Positions 8,312 to 17,837 of a stretch of 21,483 bases of DNA are shown one piece after another. Source of the DNA: an uncultured Streptococcus sp. (GTDB taxonomy: Bacteria > Bacillota > Bacilli > Lactobacillales > Streptococcaceae); assembly GCF_943912555.1 (NCBI RefSeq), contig NZ_CALTUR010000014.1, positions 1 through 21,483 on the forward strand, written 5' to 3'. The notes below the pieces were generated by a model. The model saw only the letters and a list, made by a program, of their open reading frames with translations. It had not been told where the DNA came from and made no database searches. The first letter of the stretch is position 1; every line of letters begins with the position of its first letter. The translations under genes and the position numbers were made by a program.

Positions 8312-8340
8312 ATTATAGATGAAAACGCTTAACTTTTCTA
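8312..8340 (-). promoter_or_regulatory. msmK promoter with overlapping CcpA (cre) site
   Basis: The minus-strand -10 TATAAT is at 8317-8312 and a weak -35 TAGAAA at 8340-8335, with a 17-base spacer. Inside the spacer the plus-strand sequence ATGAAAACGCTTAACT (8319-8334) matches the cre consensus closely. A CcpA site placed between -35 and -10 predicts repression on preferred sugars. Confidence 0.75.
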
Positions 8341-8361
8341 TGGCAAGATGACCAAAAAAAC

Positions 8362-8392
8362 AAAAAAGTTCTGTGCAACTTGCACAAAACTT
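8362..8392 (-). terminator. Rho-independent terminator of the PucR-type gene
   Basis: On the minus strand a stem of AAGTT plus TGTGC pairs with GCACA plus AACTT, with one internal mismatch, followed by a T-rich tract. It abuts the stop codon of the upstream regulator gene and insulates it from the msmK promoter. Confidence 0.8.
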
Positions 8393-9261
8393 TATAGAAT
8401 ATCTGGTAAAATCAACTGATAACACAAGGTCAGGTCAGTCAATTCCTTCAATTGAAGCCCTGTCAATTCTTCCCATTTATCAATCTTGTATTGGAGAGAA
8501 TTGCGGTGCAGGTAGAGTTGCTGGGCTGTTTTTGTTAGGACAGCACTATTTTCCCAAAGAGAGAGAATGATTTCCTGAATCTGGTCTTGAACCAAAATCA
8601 TCTGGTGCAGGCAGTCTTTAATGACCCTCAGGTCCACAAGCCTTTCCCCCATACTCCACAAATAGAGTTGTGAGAAGGTATGAACACCTTGGTGACCCTG
8701 ACGCCACCAAGTCTTAAACAAATCCCGCTCTGCTTTGATCAAGTCTGATAGGGCTTGATGTCCCGTCTGAGACCAAACCTGCCCTAACATGATAGACATA
8801 CGCAGCCCAAAGTCATACTCCACTGCTTCAATCGTATCACTTAAAATAGCTCGTACAGAGGTGTATTTATCTTGTTGAAGCACGAAAACATAGTCCTGAG
8901 CTCCGACCTGAAGCACCGTCTGACAGTTAAGAAATAGGGTACGCATCATATCTAGCCAAGAAGCTAGATTTTCCTGCTGAAAATAGGAAAGATGACAATA
9001 AACCAACTGAATCTTTTTAAAAGCTTGTGGTGCCTGTCCCTTGCCCTCAATCAGATAGGAATACCAAGGATTGAGCGAACGAGCCTGCTCCTGCTGGGTC
9101 AAAAGGGAAACCAACTGCTTTTCACGCTCACTAAGCCCAGCTTCCTCCAGCAAAATCCACTGCTGAGAAGCCAAAGGGAGGGTGATATAGCCCTCTTTCT
9201 CTACTGGTTGGTCTGAAATCTGCGCCTCAGGAAACCAGTCTTGTAGTTCTTTTGCCATCAT
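8392..9261 (-). CDS. PucR/CdaR-type HTH protein
   Basis: A 289-residue soluble protein with a C-terminal PucR-type helix-turn-helix at about residues 240-285 (TAQQLYLHRNSLQYKIDKWE and TGLQLKELTDL). This domain is found in regulators such as CdaR and PucR, usually as activators of catabolic genes. The N-terminal 200 residues are leucine- and glutamine-rich and I see no recognisable ligand domain. The start (ATGATG at 9261) lies 3 bases after the mrnC stop, with GGAGG inside the end of mrnC, so translation is probably coupled to mrnC. A terminator follows and msmK is next on the same strand. A link to sugar-uptake control is an inference from that neighbour only. Confidence 0.8.
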   Translation of the reverse strand: MMAKELQDWFPEAQISDQPVEKEGYITLPLASQQWILLEEAGLSEREKQLVSLLTQQEQARSLNPWYSYLIEGKGQAPQAFKKIQLVYCHLSYFQQENLASWLDMMRTLFLNCQTVLQVGAQDYVFVLQQDKYTSVRAILSDTIEAVEYDFGLRMSIMLGQVWSQTGHQALSDLIKAERDLFKTWWRQGHQGVHTFSQLYLWSMGERLVDLRVIKDCLHQMILVQDQIQEIILSLWENSAVLTKTAQQLYLHRNSLQYKIDKWEELTGLQLKELTDLTLCYQLILPDIL

Positions 9262-9264
9262 GTC

Positions 9265-9651
9265 CTAGCCCTCCACTGTTTGGATGCACCACGAAATTAA
9301 GCTCTCAAGACGTTCCAGATTCTCAGTCATATGGAGATAGCCCATGACTGCTTCAAAACCTGTGGACATACGATAAGTCACTACATCAGCATTTTTGGCC
9401 TTTGTGTGACTATTGGTATTGCGGCCACGTTTGTAGATTTCCTCTTCTTTTTCCGTTAGGACTTGCTCCTCCAACATGAGGGAAATTAGGCGAGCCTGAG
9501 CCTTGGCTGAGACATACTTTGTCGCTTCTTGGTGGAGTTTATTGGGTTTGGTCATGCCTTTAAGAATTAGGTGACGACGAATATACATAGAATACACCGC
9601 ATCTCCTTCAAAGGCTAGCGCAATCCCGTTAATGAGGTTGACATCAATCAC
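9265..9651 (-). CDS. mrnC: Mini-ribonuclease III (23S rRNA maturation)
   Basis: Mini-III is a dimeric RNase III-like enzyme without an RNA-binding domain that trims 23S rRNA precursors in Firmicutes. The 128-residue protein matches the family length. Near the N-terminus it has LAFEGDAVYSMYIRRHLI, with the acidic metal-binding residues in EGDAVY, and near the C-terminus FEAVMGYLHM with the second catalytic glutamate. The conserved RGRNTNSHTKAKNADV loop contacts RNA. Its start overlaps the end of cysS by 8 bases, the usual Firmicute cysS-mrnC arrangement, so both are co-translated. Confidence 0.95.
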   Translation of the reverse strand: MIDVNLINGIALAFEGDAVYSMYIRRHLILKGMTKPNKLHQEATKYVSAKAQARLISLMLEEQVLTEKEEEIYKRGRNTNSHTKAKNADVVTYRMSTGFEAVMGYLHMTENLERLESLISWCIQTVEG

Positions 9652-10987
9652 GTGTCCACCTCACTCCATCCTTGGTGTCAAGGAGCTTAATTCCTTGAGC
9701 AGCCAATTGGTCACGGATCTGGTCCGCTGTAGCAAAGTCACGATTGGCACGCGCTTCTTGGCGTTTTTGGATCAAGTCTTCAATCTCTGCATCCAAAACT
9801 TCCTCAATAAAGACAATTCCAAAGACCTCTAACATAGCCGCAAGAGCTTCCTTAACACTTGCATCATAGTTGCCAGAGTTGATCCATTTGGCCATTTCAA
9901 AGACTACTGTGATACCATTGGCAGAGTTGAAATCCTCATCCATAGCTGCTACAAACTTGTCTTTAAAGTCCTGTAACTCTTGAACATCTACATTTCCAGT
10001 AAATGGTTGCTCATAAGTGTTCTTCAAATACTTGAGATTGGTCTCTGCATCACGCACTGCCTTTTCTGTAAAGTTGATAGGCTTGCGATAATGTTGAGTC
10101 GCAAAGAAGAAACGAAGCACTTGCCCATCAAGAGTTTTAAGGGCATCGTGTACGGTGATAAAGTTCCCCAAGGACTTGGACATCTTGACATTGTCGATAT
10201 TGACAAAGCCATTGTGCATCCAGTAGTTGGCAAAGGTCTTGCATGTTTTTGCTTCTGACTGGGCAATTTCATTGGTGTGGTGTGGAAACTCTAGGTCAGC
10301 TCCACCACCGTGAATATCAATGGTGTCCCCCAAAATCTCTGTCGACATGACCGAACACTCAATATGCCAGCCCGGACGACCAGGTCCCCAAGGACTTTCC
10401 CAAGAAATCTCGCCTGATTTGGCAGCTTTCCATAGGGCAAAATCTACAGGATTTTCCTTACGAGCCGTTTCTTCATCGATACGACCTGAAGCACCTAGCT
10501 CCAAGTCTTCCAAGGTTTTATTAGCCAACTTAGCATAGTTGTGGGATTTTTCCACACGGAAATAGACATCTCCTTGGCTCTCATAAGCAAAACCTTTCTC
10601 AATCAAGTCTTCCACAAAGCGGATGATGTCTGCCATAAATTCCACCACACGCGGATGACGAGTCGCAGGTTTGACACCCAAGGCGGTCACATCCTCACAA
10701 AAGGCAGCGATGTACTTGTTCGCCACCTCCTGAGGCGTGATTCCTTCTTCCTTGGCACGGTTGATAATCTTATCATCCACATCCGTAAAATTGGAAATAT
10801 AGGCAACCTCAAATCCCCGATACTCAAAATAGCGACGAACCGTGTCAAAAGCTACTGTTGAGCGGGCATTCCCCACGTGGATATAGTTGTACACGGTTGG
10901 CCCACAAACATACATCTTGACCTTACCGTCCTCAATCGGGACAAATTCTCGCAAATCACGAGACATGGTGTCATAGATTTTAATCAT
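9644..10987 (-). CDS. cysS: Cysteinyl-tRNA synthetase
   Basis: The enzyme charges tRNA-Cys with cysteine. It is a class I synthetase of 447 residues with the signature motif HVGNARS (HIGH-like, about residue 38) and KMSKSLGN (KMSKS). Zinc-site residues include C28 (MYVCGPTVYN), the cysteine of WHIECSVM and the histidines of FPHHTNE. The ATG at 10987 has no evident ribosome-binding site; the bases before it read GATTATGATTT. It overlaps mrnC by 8 bases at its 3' end. A 234-base gap with a terminator separates it from cysE, so it probably has its own promoter and a leader of about 100 bases. Confidence 0.96.
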   Translation of the reverse strand: MIKIYDTMSRDLREFVPIEDGKVKMYVCGPTVYNYIHVGNARSTVAFDTVRRYFEYRGFEVAYISNFTDVDDKIINRAKEEGITPQEVANKYIAAFCEDVTALGVKPATRHPRVVEFMADIIRFVEDLIEKGFAYESQGDVYFRVEKSHNYAKLANKTLEDLELGASGRIDEETARKENPVDFALWKAAKSGEISWESPWGPGRPGWHIECSVMSTEILGDTIDIHGGGADLEFPHHTNEIAQSEAKTCKTFANYWMHNGFVNIDNVKMSKSLGNFITVHDALKTLDGQVLRFFFATQHYRKPINFTEKAVRDAETNLKYLKNTYEQPFTGNVDVQELQDFKDKFVAAMDEDFNSANGITVVFEMAKWINSGNYDASVKEALAAMLEVFGIVFIEEVLDAEIEDLIQKRQEARANRDFATADQIRDQLAAQGIKLLDTKDGVRWTRD

Positions 10988-11040
10988 AAATCATAATCAG
11001 GAAAGCTGAAATTCAAGAACTGTTAGTTTCATCACTAAGA

Positions 11041-11153
11041 GTTTAAGTAAATTTCAGTCCGAATATCTCTACACTTCGGAATCCCTTGCTCCTTTCTAAA
11101 AAGTAAAAGAAGAATCAAATAAATGCAAGAAAAGGGCTGACAGTCGCCCTTTT
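11041..11153 (-). promoter_or_regulatory. cysE terminator and structured cysS leader
   Basis: On the minus strand the hairpin AAAAGGGC/GCCCTTTT at 11153-11130 looks like a terminator after cysE. A weak promoter (TTGCAT, 17 bases, TACTTT) follows immediately. The presumed leader then holds a 6-bp stem TCCGAA/TTCGGA and an inverted repeat, CTGAAATT and AATTTCAG, separated by about 40 bases (the second arm lies below 11041). No T-box GGTGGNACCGCG core is present, so this is not a canonical T-box leader. Confidence 0.45.
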
Positions 11154-11221
11154 GCTTTACGACCTAGTCAGTCGAATATCGTCTTTTAAAAAATGTTAAT
11201 AGACAAAAGAATCATCATAAA

Positions 11222-11839
11222 TTAGAGCCCAGACGATCTGTGACTGGCTTCTTTAGCCTGCTCGAGTTTATTGACATAGTATTCCCGTTTTTCTTCGACT
11301 TCGTGAATGATCGGCTCATCTTTCTTACCATGAAGGCGGACAATCTTGGCCGGAATACCGACCACTGTCACATCACTAGGTACGTCTGCCACGACAACTG
11401 CTGCTGCACCGACCTTGGCATTTTCACCAATTTCCACTGGTCCGATAACTTGGGCATGGGCTGATATGAGAGCTCCCTTACGAACCGTCGGATGGCGTTT
11501 GCCAACATCCTTACCAGTTCCACCAAGAGTCACTCCATGATAAAGGAGAACGCCTTTTTCAACGATCGCTGTTTCCCCAATCACCAGACCAGAACCATGG
11601 TCGATAAAGACACCTGAATCAATCTGGGCACCTGGATGAATCTCAATCTGAGTCCAAAAGCGCCAAAACTGACTATGCATACGAGCCAAGAGTTTGAAGC
11701 CATGCTTCCAGAGAAAATGCGAAAGACGGTGGGCCGCCAAGGCCTTGACACCTGGATAAGTCAGTAAAACCTCCAAAGTGGTGCGGGCCGCTGGATCATT
11801 TTCTTTTACGATATCAATGGTTTCGCGCCACCATCCCAT
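11222..11839 (-). CDS. cysE: Serine O-acetyltransferase
   Basis: CysE transfers an acetyl group from acetyl-CoA to L-serine to give O-acetylserine, the first step of cysteine synthesis. The 205-residue protein has a short N-terminal helical part and a left-handed beta-helix built from hexapeptide repeats (IHPGAQIDSGVFIDHG, then VIGETAIVEKGVLLYHGV). It also shows the acyltransferase tail motif TLGGTGKDVGKRHPTV and AVVVADVPSDVTVVGIPA. It is shorter than enterobacterial CysE, as usual for Gram-positives. AAAGGAG precedes the ATG, and the start lies 15 bases after the pnp stop, so it is cotranscribed with pnp. A hairpin terminator follows. Confidence 0.96.
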   Translation of the reverse strand: MGWWRETIDIVKENDPAARTTLEVLLTYPGVKALAAHRLSHFLWKHGFKLLARMHSQFWRFWTQIEIHPGAQIDSGVFIDHGSGLVIGETAIVEKGVLLYHGVTLGGTGKDVGKRHPTVRKGALISAHAQVIGPVEIGENAKVGAAAVVVADVPSDVTVVGIPAKIVRLHGKKDEPIIHEVEEKREYYVNKLEQAKEASHRSSGL

Positions 11840-11854
11840 ACATTTCTCCTTTTC

Positions 11855-14068
11855 TTATTCTGAATCTTTTGGTGTTTCTGTAAATTCTTTCTTAGGTTTG
11901 TGATCCTTGTGATGACGTGGGCGGTGAGAACGCTCAGACTTTTCACCTTTTTCATCATGCTCAGGTTTTGGAGGACGAGGAAGAAGAGCCTTCATAGAAG
12001 CATCAACACGGCCTTTTTCATCAATCTTGATAACCTTAACATCAACTTCATCACCGATTTCTACCAAGTCTTCTACACGATTAGTGCGAGTCCAAGCCAT
12101 TTCAGAAATGTGAACGAGGGCATCTGTCTTGTCAAAGAGGTTGACAAAGGCACCAAATTTCTCGATACGAACGACTTTAGCACGGTAAACTTCATCCACC
12201 TTAGCCTCACGAACCAAACCAGCAATGATTTCTTTGGCACGATTAATAGCATCTTGGTCGCTAGAGTAGATAGACACATTTCCTTCTTCGTCAATATCAA
12301 TCTTAACGCCTGTTTCAGCGATAATCTTGTCGATGGTTTCTCCACCCTTACCGATGACAATCTTGATCTTGTCCACATCAATCTTGATGGTATCAATTTT
12401 CGGAGCAGTTGGAGCCAATTCTGGACGAACTTCTGGAATGGTTGCTTCAATCACATCAAGGATTTCAAAACGCGCTTTCTTGGCTTGGGCAAGGGCCTCA
12501 GTCAAGATTTCTGCAGTAATCCCTTGGATCTTGATATCCATTTGTAGGGCTGTAATCCCGTCACGAGTACCAGCAACCTTGAAGTCCATGTCTCCAAAGT
12601 GGTCTTCCAAACCTTGAATATCTGTCAATACTGTGTAGTTATTTCCATCTGAGATAAGACCCATGGCAATACCAGCTACTGGCGCCTTGATTGGCACACC
12701 ACCAGCCATAAGGGCAAGCGTTCCCGCACAGATAGAAGCTTGAGATGACGAACCATTTGATTCCAAGACTTCTGCTACCAAACGGATAGCGTAGGGGAAT
12801 TCCTCCAAGCTTGGCAAGACTTGAGCAAGTGCACGCTCACCGAGAGCACCGTGACCAATTTCACGACGACCTGGCGCACCATAACGACCAGTTTCCCCTA
12901 CAGAATATTGAGGGAAGTTATAGTGGTGCATAAAGCGTTTCTTGTACTCTGGGTCCAAACCATCGATGATTTGAGTTTCTCCCATTGGGGCCAAGGTCAA
13001 AACTGAAAGAGCCTGAGTTTGTCCACGAGTGAAGAGACCAGAACCGTGCACACGAGGAAGGAAGTCGACAACTGCATCCAAAGGACGGATTTCATCGACC
13101 TTACGACCGTCAGGACGCACCTTGTCTTCTGTGATCAAACGGCGCACTTCAGCGTGTTCCATTTGTTCCAAGATTTCAGCCACATCACGCATGATACGGT
13201 CAAATTCTTCGTGGTCTGCATATTTTTCTTCATACACAGCAGTCACTTGATCTTTAACTGCTTGAGTTGCAGCTTCACGAGCCAATTTTTCTTCTACTTG
13301 AACCGCTTTTTGGAGGTCACTGTTGTAGGCTGCGATGATCTCAGCCTGCAAGTCAGCATCTACATGAAGCAATTCCACTTCTGCTTTTTCCTTACCAACT
13401 GCGGCAACGATTTCTTCTTGGAAGGCAATCAATTCTTTGACTGCTTCGTGCCCTTTGAGGAGGGCTTCCAACATGATTTCTTCCGATAATTCTTTGGCAC
13501 CAGACTCTACCATGTTGATAGCGTGCTTTGTACCAGCTACTGTCAACTCAAGGAGAGATTGCTCTGCTTGTTCTTGACTTGGGTTGATGATGATTTGACC
13601 ATCTACATAACCCACCTGTACCCCAGCAATTGGACCGTCAAATGGAATATCTGAAATGGAAAGTGCCAAGGATGAACCGAACATAGCAGCCATTGGTGCA
13701 GAAGCATTTTCATCATAAGAAAGCACGGTGTTGATGACTTGGACTTCGTTACGGAAACCTTCCGCAAACATAGGACGGATTGGACGGTCAATCAAACGCG
13801 CTGTCAATGTCGCATCCGTTGAAGGACGTCCTTCACGTTTCATAAAGCCACCAGGAAACTTCCCAGCTGCATACATTTTTTCTTCGTAGTTGACTTGAAG
13901 CGGGAAGAAATCCCCAGTTGCCATCTTCTTAGACATAACGGCCGCAGTCAAGACAGTTGACTCACCGTAACGCACGACAACAGAGCCATTGGCTTGCTTA
14001 GCAACCTGACCAGTCTCTACAATTAACTCACGACCCGCAAAAGTCGTTTGAAACACTTGTTTTGTCAT
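11855..14068 (-). CDS. pnp: Polynucleotide phosphorylase
   Basis: PNPase degrades RNA 3' to 5' by phosphorolysis and is a core part of mRNA turnover. The 737-residue protein carries two RNase PH-like domains. The first starts at [20 protein letters not shown]. The second includes the phosphate-binding [17 protein letters not shown] and the active-site aspartates in [17 protein letters not shown] domain ([16 protein letters not shown]) and an S1 domain ([15 protein letters not shown]) follow, then a charged lysine-rich tail. The start at 14068 follows AAAGGGG and gives the usual family N-terminus. A longer frame back to 14119 would overlap the promoter. It is followed closely by cysE. Confidence 0.97.
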   Translation of the reverse strand: MTKQVFQTTFAGRELIVETGQVAKQANGSVVVRYGESTVLTAAVMSKKMATGDFFPLQVNYEEKMYAAGKFPGGFMKREGRPSTDATLTARLIDRPIRPMFAEGFRNEVQVINTVLSYDENASAPMAAMFGSSLALSISDIPFDGPIAGVQVGYVDGQIIINPSQEQAEQSLLELTVAGTKHAINMVESGAKELSEEIMLEALLKGHEAVKELIAFQEEIVAAVGKEKAEVELLHVDADLQAEIIAAYNSDLQKAVQVEEKLAREAATQAVKDQVTAVYEEKYADHEEFDRIMRDVAEILEQMEHAEVRRLITEDKVRPDGRKVDEIRPLDAVVDFLPRVHGSGLFTRGQTQALSVLTLAPMGETQIIDGLDPEYKKRFMHHYNFPQYSVGETGRYGAPGRREIGHGALGERALAQVLPSLEEFPYAIRLVAEVLESNGSSSQASICAGTLALMAGGVPIKAPVAGIAMGLISDGNNYTVLTDIQGLEDHFGDMDFKVAGTRDGITALQMDIKIQGITAEILTEALAQAKKARFEILDVIEATIPEVRPELAPTAPKIDTIKIDVDKIKIVIGKGGETIDKIIAETGVKIDIDEEGNVSIYSSDQDAINRAKEIIAGLVREAKVDEVYRAKVVRIEKFGAFVNLFDKTDALVHISEMAWTRTNRVEDLVEIGDEVDVKVIKIDEKGRVDASMKALLPRPPKPEHDEKGEKSERSHRPRHHKDHKPKKEFTETPKDSE

Positions 14069-14092
14069 TTTAATCCCCTTTGGATTGATAAT

Positions 14093-14121
14093 ATTATACG
14101 TCTTGCCTACAAAAATCAAGA
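14093..14121 (-). promoter_or_regulatory. Promoter of pnp
   Basis: On the minus strand -10 TATAAT (14098-14093) is preceded by a 17-base spacer and TCTTGA (14121-14116) as an imperfect -35. It lies 24 bases before the pnp start. Confidence 0.65.
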
Positions 14122-14125
14122 TACT

Positions 14126-14460
14126 AAGCCGTCAAGCAACTCAAAGGAAAATAGGAAATCGAACGACGGAGCGACTGCTCCTAGGCAGATTTATCTTTTT
14201 CCACAGAGTTGTAGGCGAGTTCAATTCTCAAGATACAAATCATTAGAAAGGTTTGATGCTAAAGCATCTAATCCTTTCACGCTAATCGCTATCAGGCAAT
14301 TAGCTAAATACTTTACTAACTCTCTCGTCAAATAACATCAATTTGACTCGTTCATGTCGCTAATCCTTACAGTTTAAATGCATTGTATTTTTTAATACCC
14401 TCATCTTTGTATCAAGTACGTACAGAGTCTATTTTATCATATTTTTCTTAAAAAGTGCGG
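14126..14460. other. Non-coding interval between the metF terminator and the pnp promoter
   Basis: About 335 bases with no credible gene. It contains a complex hairpin at 14242-14286 with nested stems ATTAG/CTAAT, AAAGG/CCTTT and GATGC/GCATC. The CTAAT arm can pair instead with ATTAGC at 14299-14304. A second short hairpin GGAGC/GCTCC lies near 14170-14182. It resembles a degenerate intergenic repeat or a small-RNA locus; I cannot decide which. Confidence 0.4.
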
Positions 14461-14471
14461 TCTGTACCATT

Positions 14472-14516
14472 AAAAAGGAACCATTCCCCTCACCTGAGAA
14501 GAATGGTTTGCTTTTT
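14472..14516 (-). terminator. Rho-independent terminator of metF
   Basis: The stem AACCATTC/GAATGGTT is extended by AAAAAG/CTTTTT, with a T run on the minus strand. It begins right after the metF stop codon. The structure is nearly symmetrical and could act in both directions. Confidence 0.85.
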
Positions 14517-14517
14517 A

Positions 14518-15384
14518 TTATCCTAGAGACTGATGTTTAAACAAGGCATGGGTTGCTTGGTGGATGTATTTTGCTGTATCCGCATTGTTCATGGTGTAAA
14601 GATGCACACCTGCAACATCCTGAGTTACCAAGTCCACGATTTGGTCCACTGCATAGGCAAGTCCTGCTGCTCTGAGCGACTCAGGGTCATGCTCATACTT
14701 GTCTAAAATGGCTTTAAATTTACGTGGAAGATGGATATTCTCACAAGTCTTCAAGAGGCGGAGAGCCTGATTTCGATTCAGAATTGGCATAATCCCTGCA
14801 TGAATAGGAATATCAATCCCAGCCAAGATGCACTTGTCTTGGAAATCATAGAAGCGCTCATTATCAAAGAAAAGCTGAGTTACAAGGCTCGAACAACCTG
14901 CATCTACTTTCTTCTTAAGATTTTGGATATCTGAAATCTGATTTGGTGAATCTGGATGCCCTTCTGGATAACAAGCACCAACAATATCAAAGTGAGGGGC
15001 TTGTTCCTTGATGAACTCAATCAAGTCGGTTGCGTAGCGGAAATCCTTTTGTGGCTCCACATCAGGGATAATATCCCCACGAAGAGCCAAGATTTTCTGC
15101 ACCCCAACCTTGTCCAAATCTGCAATGGTTTCAGCAACCTTGTCCTTGGTCAAATAGATAGCTGGCAAGTGAGCAATAGTCGGAATCGCCAAGTCATTTT
15201 GGATAAAGTCAGCCAAACGAACCGTCGTTTCCTTGATATTAAATTTATTATTGCTGGCAGTCACACTGATAAAGTGAGGAGCCAACTCCTGCATATCTTG
15301 AAGAGCAGAAATAATGTTATCATTACCCACGGCTGGGTTTGGAGGGAACACTTCAAATGAGAGTGACGGTGTTTGGCGTGACAT
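14518..15384 (-). CDS. metF: 5,10-methylenetetrahydrofolate reductase
   Basis: MetF reduces methylene-THF to 5-methyl-THF, the methyl donor MetE needs for methionine synthesis. It is an FAD-containing TIM barrel of 288 residues. Visible motifs are LSFEVFPPNP at the N-terminus, FISVTASNN, LALRGD, ACYPEGHPDS and HAGIMPILN. Two ATGs lie close together. The second (15384, MSRQTPSL) has AAGGA at proper spacing, while the first (15390) is too close to it. metE lies about 100 bases upstream on the same strand with no terminator between, so the pair is probably one transcript driven from the MET-box promoter. Confidence 0.95.
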   Translation of the reverse strand: MSRQTPSLSFEVFPPNPAVGNDNIISALQDMQELAPHFISVTASNNKFNIKETTVRLADFIQNDLAIPTIAHLPAIYLTKDKVAETIADLDKVGVQKILALRGDIIPDVEPQKDFRYATDLIEFIKEQAPHFDIVGACYPEGHPDSPNQISDIQNLKKKVDAGCSSLVTQLFFDNERFYDFQDKCILAGIDIPIHAGIMPILNRNQALRLLKTCENIHLPRKFKAILDKYEHDPESLRAAGLAYAVDQIVDLVTQDVAGVHLYTMNNADTAKYIHQATHALFKHQSLG

Positions 15385-15486
15385 AGTCATTATCCTTTTC
15401 TAGTTGATTTTTTTGTTAGCTGGACTCTTAGAATCCAAGTGAAACAGGCAGATTGACCAAACAGTGCTTCTAGAGAAATCCTTATC

Positions 15487-17736
15487 TTACAATTTCTCAC
15501 GCGCAGCTTTAGCTGCTTCAACAAGACGGATCAAGCTTTCTTTTGTTTCTGGAATACCACGTGTTTTCAAACCACAGTCAGGGTTAATCCAAACTTTCTT
15601 GCTTGGCACTTTAGCAAGGATGGCTTCGATTGTATTGTCGATTTCGCCTTCATTTGGTACACGAGGTGAGTGGATATCGTAAACCCCAGGTCCCACTTCT
15701 GTTTGGAAGTTTTTCGCTTTGAGTTCGTCCAAGATTTCAAGGTTTGAACGACTTGCCTCAAATGAGATAACGTCTGCATCCATGTTGTCGATAGCTGGGA
15801 TGATATCTGTAAATTCTGAGTAACACATGTGAGTGTGAATTTGTGTGTCTGGTGCTACAGTTGAGTGTACCAAGCGGAAGGCAGGAATTGCCCAGTCAAG
15901 GTAGTCTTCGTACCAGTCGCTACGACGAAGTGGCAATTTTTCACGAAGAGCAGCCTCGTCGATTTGGATGATTTTCACACCAGCAGCTTCAAGGTCAAGT
16001 ACTTCATCCTTGATGGCAAGGGCGATTTGAAGAGTAGAATCCTTGATAGAGATGTCTTCACGTGGGAATGACCAGTTAAGAATTGTAACAGGTCCAGTCA
16101 ACATACCTTTAACAGGCTTGTTTGTACGGCTTTGTGCATAGCTAGACCATTTAACAGTGATTGGGTTAAGACGAGTGACATCACCCCAGATGATTGGTGG
16201 TTTAACCCCACGCATACCGTATGATTGTACCCATCCATTCTTAGAGAAGAGGTAACCTGACAAGTTTTGACCGAAGTACTCAACCATGTCGTTACGCTCA
16301 AATTCACCGTGAACAAGGACATCAAAGTCGATATCTTCTTGCCATTTGATCCATTCGTCGATTGTTTCAGCAAGGAAAGCGTCGTACTCTTCTTGAGACA
16401 ACTCACCTTTACGGTAAGCCAAACGTTTAGCACGAACTTCTTTTGTTTGAGGGAATGAACCGATAGTTGTTGTTGGAAGAGCTGGAAGTTTGAAAGCCTC
16501 TTCTTGGATAGCTTCACGTTCTGCAAAGGCTGGCAAACGAGTGTAGTCAGCATCTGTCAAACCAGCGATACGCGCACGAAGTTCAGCATTTTCACCAACA
16601 CGCTCAGTCGCAAAGAGTTCTTTGTTGGCCGCAAGCACTTCTGCACCTTGACCGTTGCGGATAGCATCCAAATCACGAATTTCATCTAATTTTTCAACCG
16701 CAAAAGCAAAGTGGTTCAAGATTGCTGGTTCAAATTCTTCATTAGCAGTTGTAAATGGCACATGAAGAAGTGAGCATGAGCTTGTCAATACGATGTTTTC
16801 AGCTGGGATTTGCTCAAGAACAGCCAAGCTCTTTTCGTAGTTGTTGCGCCAGATGTTTTTACCATTGACAATACCTGCATAAAGAGTCTTGTCAGCTGGG
16901 AAACCACCTTTAACAAGTTCAAGAGTTTTCTTACCTTCAACGAAGTCCAAACCGATAGCATCAACTGGCAAGTTCACAAGGTCAGCGTAAACGTCACGAA
17001 CGTCTCCGAAGTAAGTTTGAAGCAAGACTTCAAGACCTTTTTTGTCAGCCAAAAGCTTGTTGTAGAGGTTTAAGAAGAGAGCTTTTTCTTCGGCAGTCAA
17101 GTCTTTTACAAGAGCAGCTTCATCCAATTGGATACGAGTCGCACCAAGTTCAGCCAATTTAGCAAAAACTTCTTGGTAAGCAGCTACTAAGCTGTCTACG
17201 AAGTCTTCTACTTTCACGCCTTCTTCAAAGTCTGACAATTGAAGGAAAGTGAATGGACCTACAAGAACAGGACGAGTGTTCAATCCAAGTTCTTTGGCTT
17301 CTTGGAACTCATCGAAAATCTTGTGACCTGCAAGTTTAACTTGAGTTTCTTTTTCAAATTTAGGAACGATGTAGTGGTAGTTGGTGTTGAACCATTTCTT
17401 CATTGGAAGGGCGCGAACATCCCCTTTTTCTCCTTGGTAACCACGACCCAAAGCAAAGTAGCGCTCAAGGTCAGACAAGTCCAAGTTTTGAACAGATGCA
17501 GGTACCACGTTGAAAAGGAATGCTGCATCTAGGAAGTTGTCATAGTGAGAAAAGTCATTTGATGGAATTTCAGTGATACCTTTTTCTTTGACAATGTTCC
17601 AGTGTTTAGCACGCAAGTCTTTTGCTGCTGCCAAGAGTTCTTCTTCTGAGATTTCTTTTCTAAAGTATTTTTCAGTTGTAAATTTTAATTCGCGGAATTC
17701 GCCCAAACGAGGGAAACCGATGATTGTAGTTGACAT
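15487..17736 (-). CDS. metE: Cobalamin-independent methionine synthase
   Basis: MetE transfers a methyl group from 5-methyltetrahydropteroyl-triglutamate to homocysteine, giving methionine. The product is 749 residues, the family length, starting [19 protein letters not shown] after GGAGGACACATC. The zinc ligands that bind homocysteine are visible: H636 and C638 in THMCYSEF, E660 in SFEASRS and C721 in NPDCGL. The N-terminal folate-binding half is also complete. A frame extending upstream to 17928 crosses the MET-box and is not translated. metF follows. The gene needs no vitamin B12 and is expected to be induced when methionine is scarce. Confidence 0.97.
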   Translation of the reverse strand: MSTTIIGFPRLGEFRELKFTTEKYFRKEISEEELLAAAKDLRAKHWNIVKEKGITEIPSNDFSHYDNFLDAAFLFNVVPASVQNLDLSDLERYFALGRGYQGEKGDVRALPMKKWFNTNYHYIVPKFEKETQVKLAGHKIFDEFQEAKELGLNTRPVLVGPFTFLQLSDFEEGVKVEDFVDSLVAAYQEVFAKLAELGATRIQLDEAALVKDLTAEEKALFLNLYNKLLADKKGLEVLLQTYFGDVRDVYADLVNLPVDAIGLDFVEGKKTLELVKGGFPADKTLYAGIVNGKNIWRNNYEKSLAVLEQIPAENIVLTSSCSLLHVPFTTANEEFEPAILNHFAFAVEKLDEIRDLDAIRNGQGAEVLAANKELFATERVGENAELRARIAGLTDADYTRLPAFAEREAIQEEAFKLPALPTTTIGSFPQTKEVRAKRLAYRKGELSQEEYDAFLAETIDEWIKWQEDIDFDVLVHGEFERNDMVEYFGQNLSGYLFSKNGWVQSYGMRGVKPPIIWGDVTRLNPITVKWSSYAQSRTNKPVKGMLTGPVTILNWSFPREDISIKDSTLQIALAIKDEVLDLEAAGVKIIQIDEAALREKLPLRRSDWYEDYLDWAIPAFRLVHSTVAPDTQIHTHMCYSEFTDIIPAIDNMDADVISFEASRSNLEILDELKAKNFQTEVGPGVYDIHSPRVPNEGEIDNTIEAILAKVPSKKVWINPDCGLKTRGIPETKESLIRLVEAAKAAREKL

Positions 17737-17816
17737 GATGTGTCCTCCAAAATTTGTTGTTGAAACTATCTTAACAGAAAAGAAATCATCTGTATAATTG
17801 TAAAAAATTAGGCTTT

Positions 17817-17837
17817 GATATAGTTTGAAACTATATC
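17817..17837 (-). promoter_or_regulatory. MET-box operator upstream of metE
   Basis: The sequence contains TATAGTTTGAAACTATA (17819-17835) within a perfect 21-bp palindrome around a single central base. This equals the known streptococcal MET-box bound by the LysR-type regulator MetR/MtaR. It lies 80 bases before the metE start, upstream of a poor -10/-35, as expected for an activator site. A half-like GAAACTATC is seen at 17762-17770. Confidence 0.88.

Noticed and set aside
10988..11221. T-box riboswitch upstream of cysS
   Set aside because: No GGTGGNACCGCG-like antiterminator core or specifier loop could be found; the only clear hairpin fits a terminator of cysE.
11900..13489. Open frames on the plus strand inside pnp
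   Set aside because: Antisense shadows of a conserved gene with low-complexity hydrophobic translations.
14069..14119. Longer PNPase start
   Set aside because: It overlaps the pnp -10 and -35 boxes; ATG 14068 has a good ribosome-binding site and gives the conserved N-terminus.
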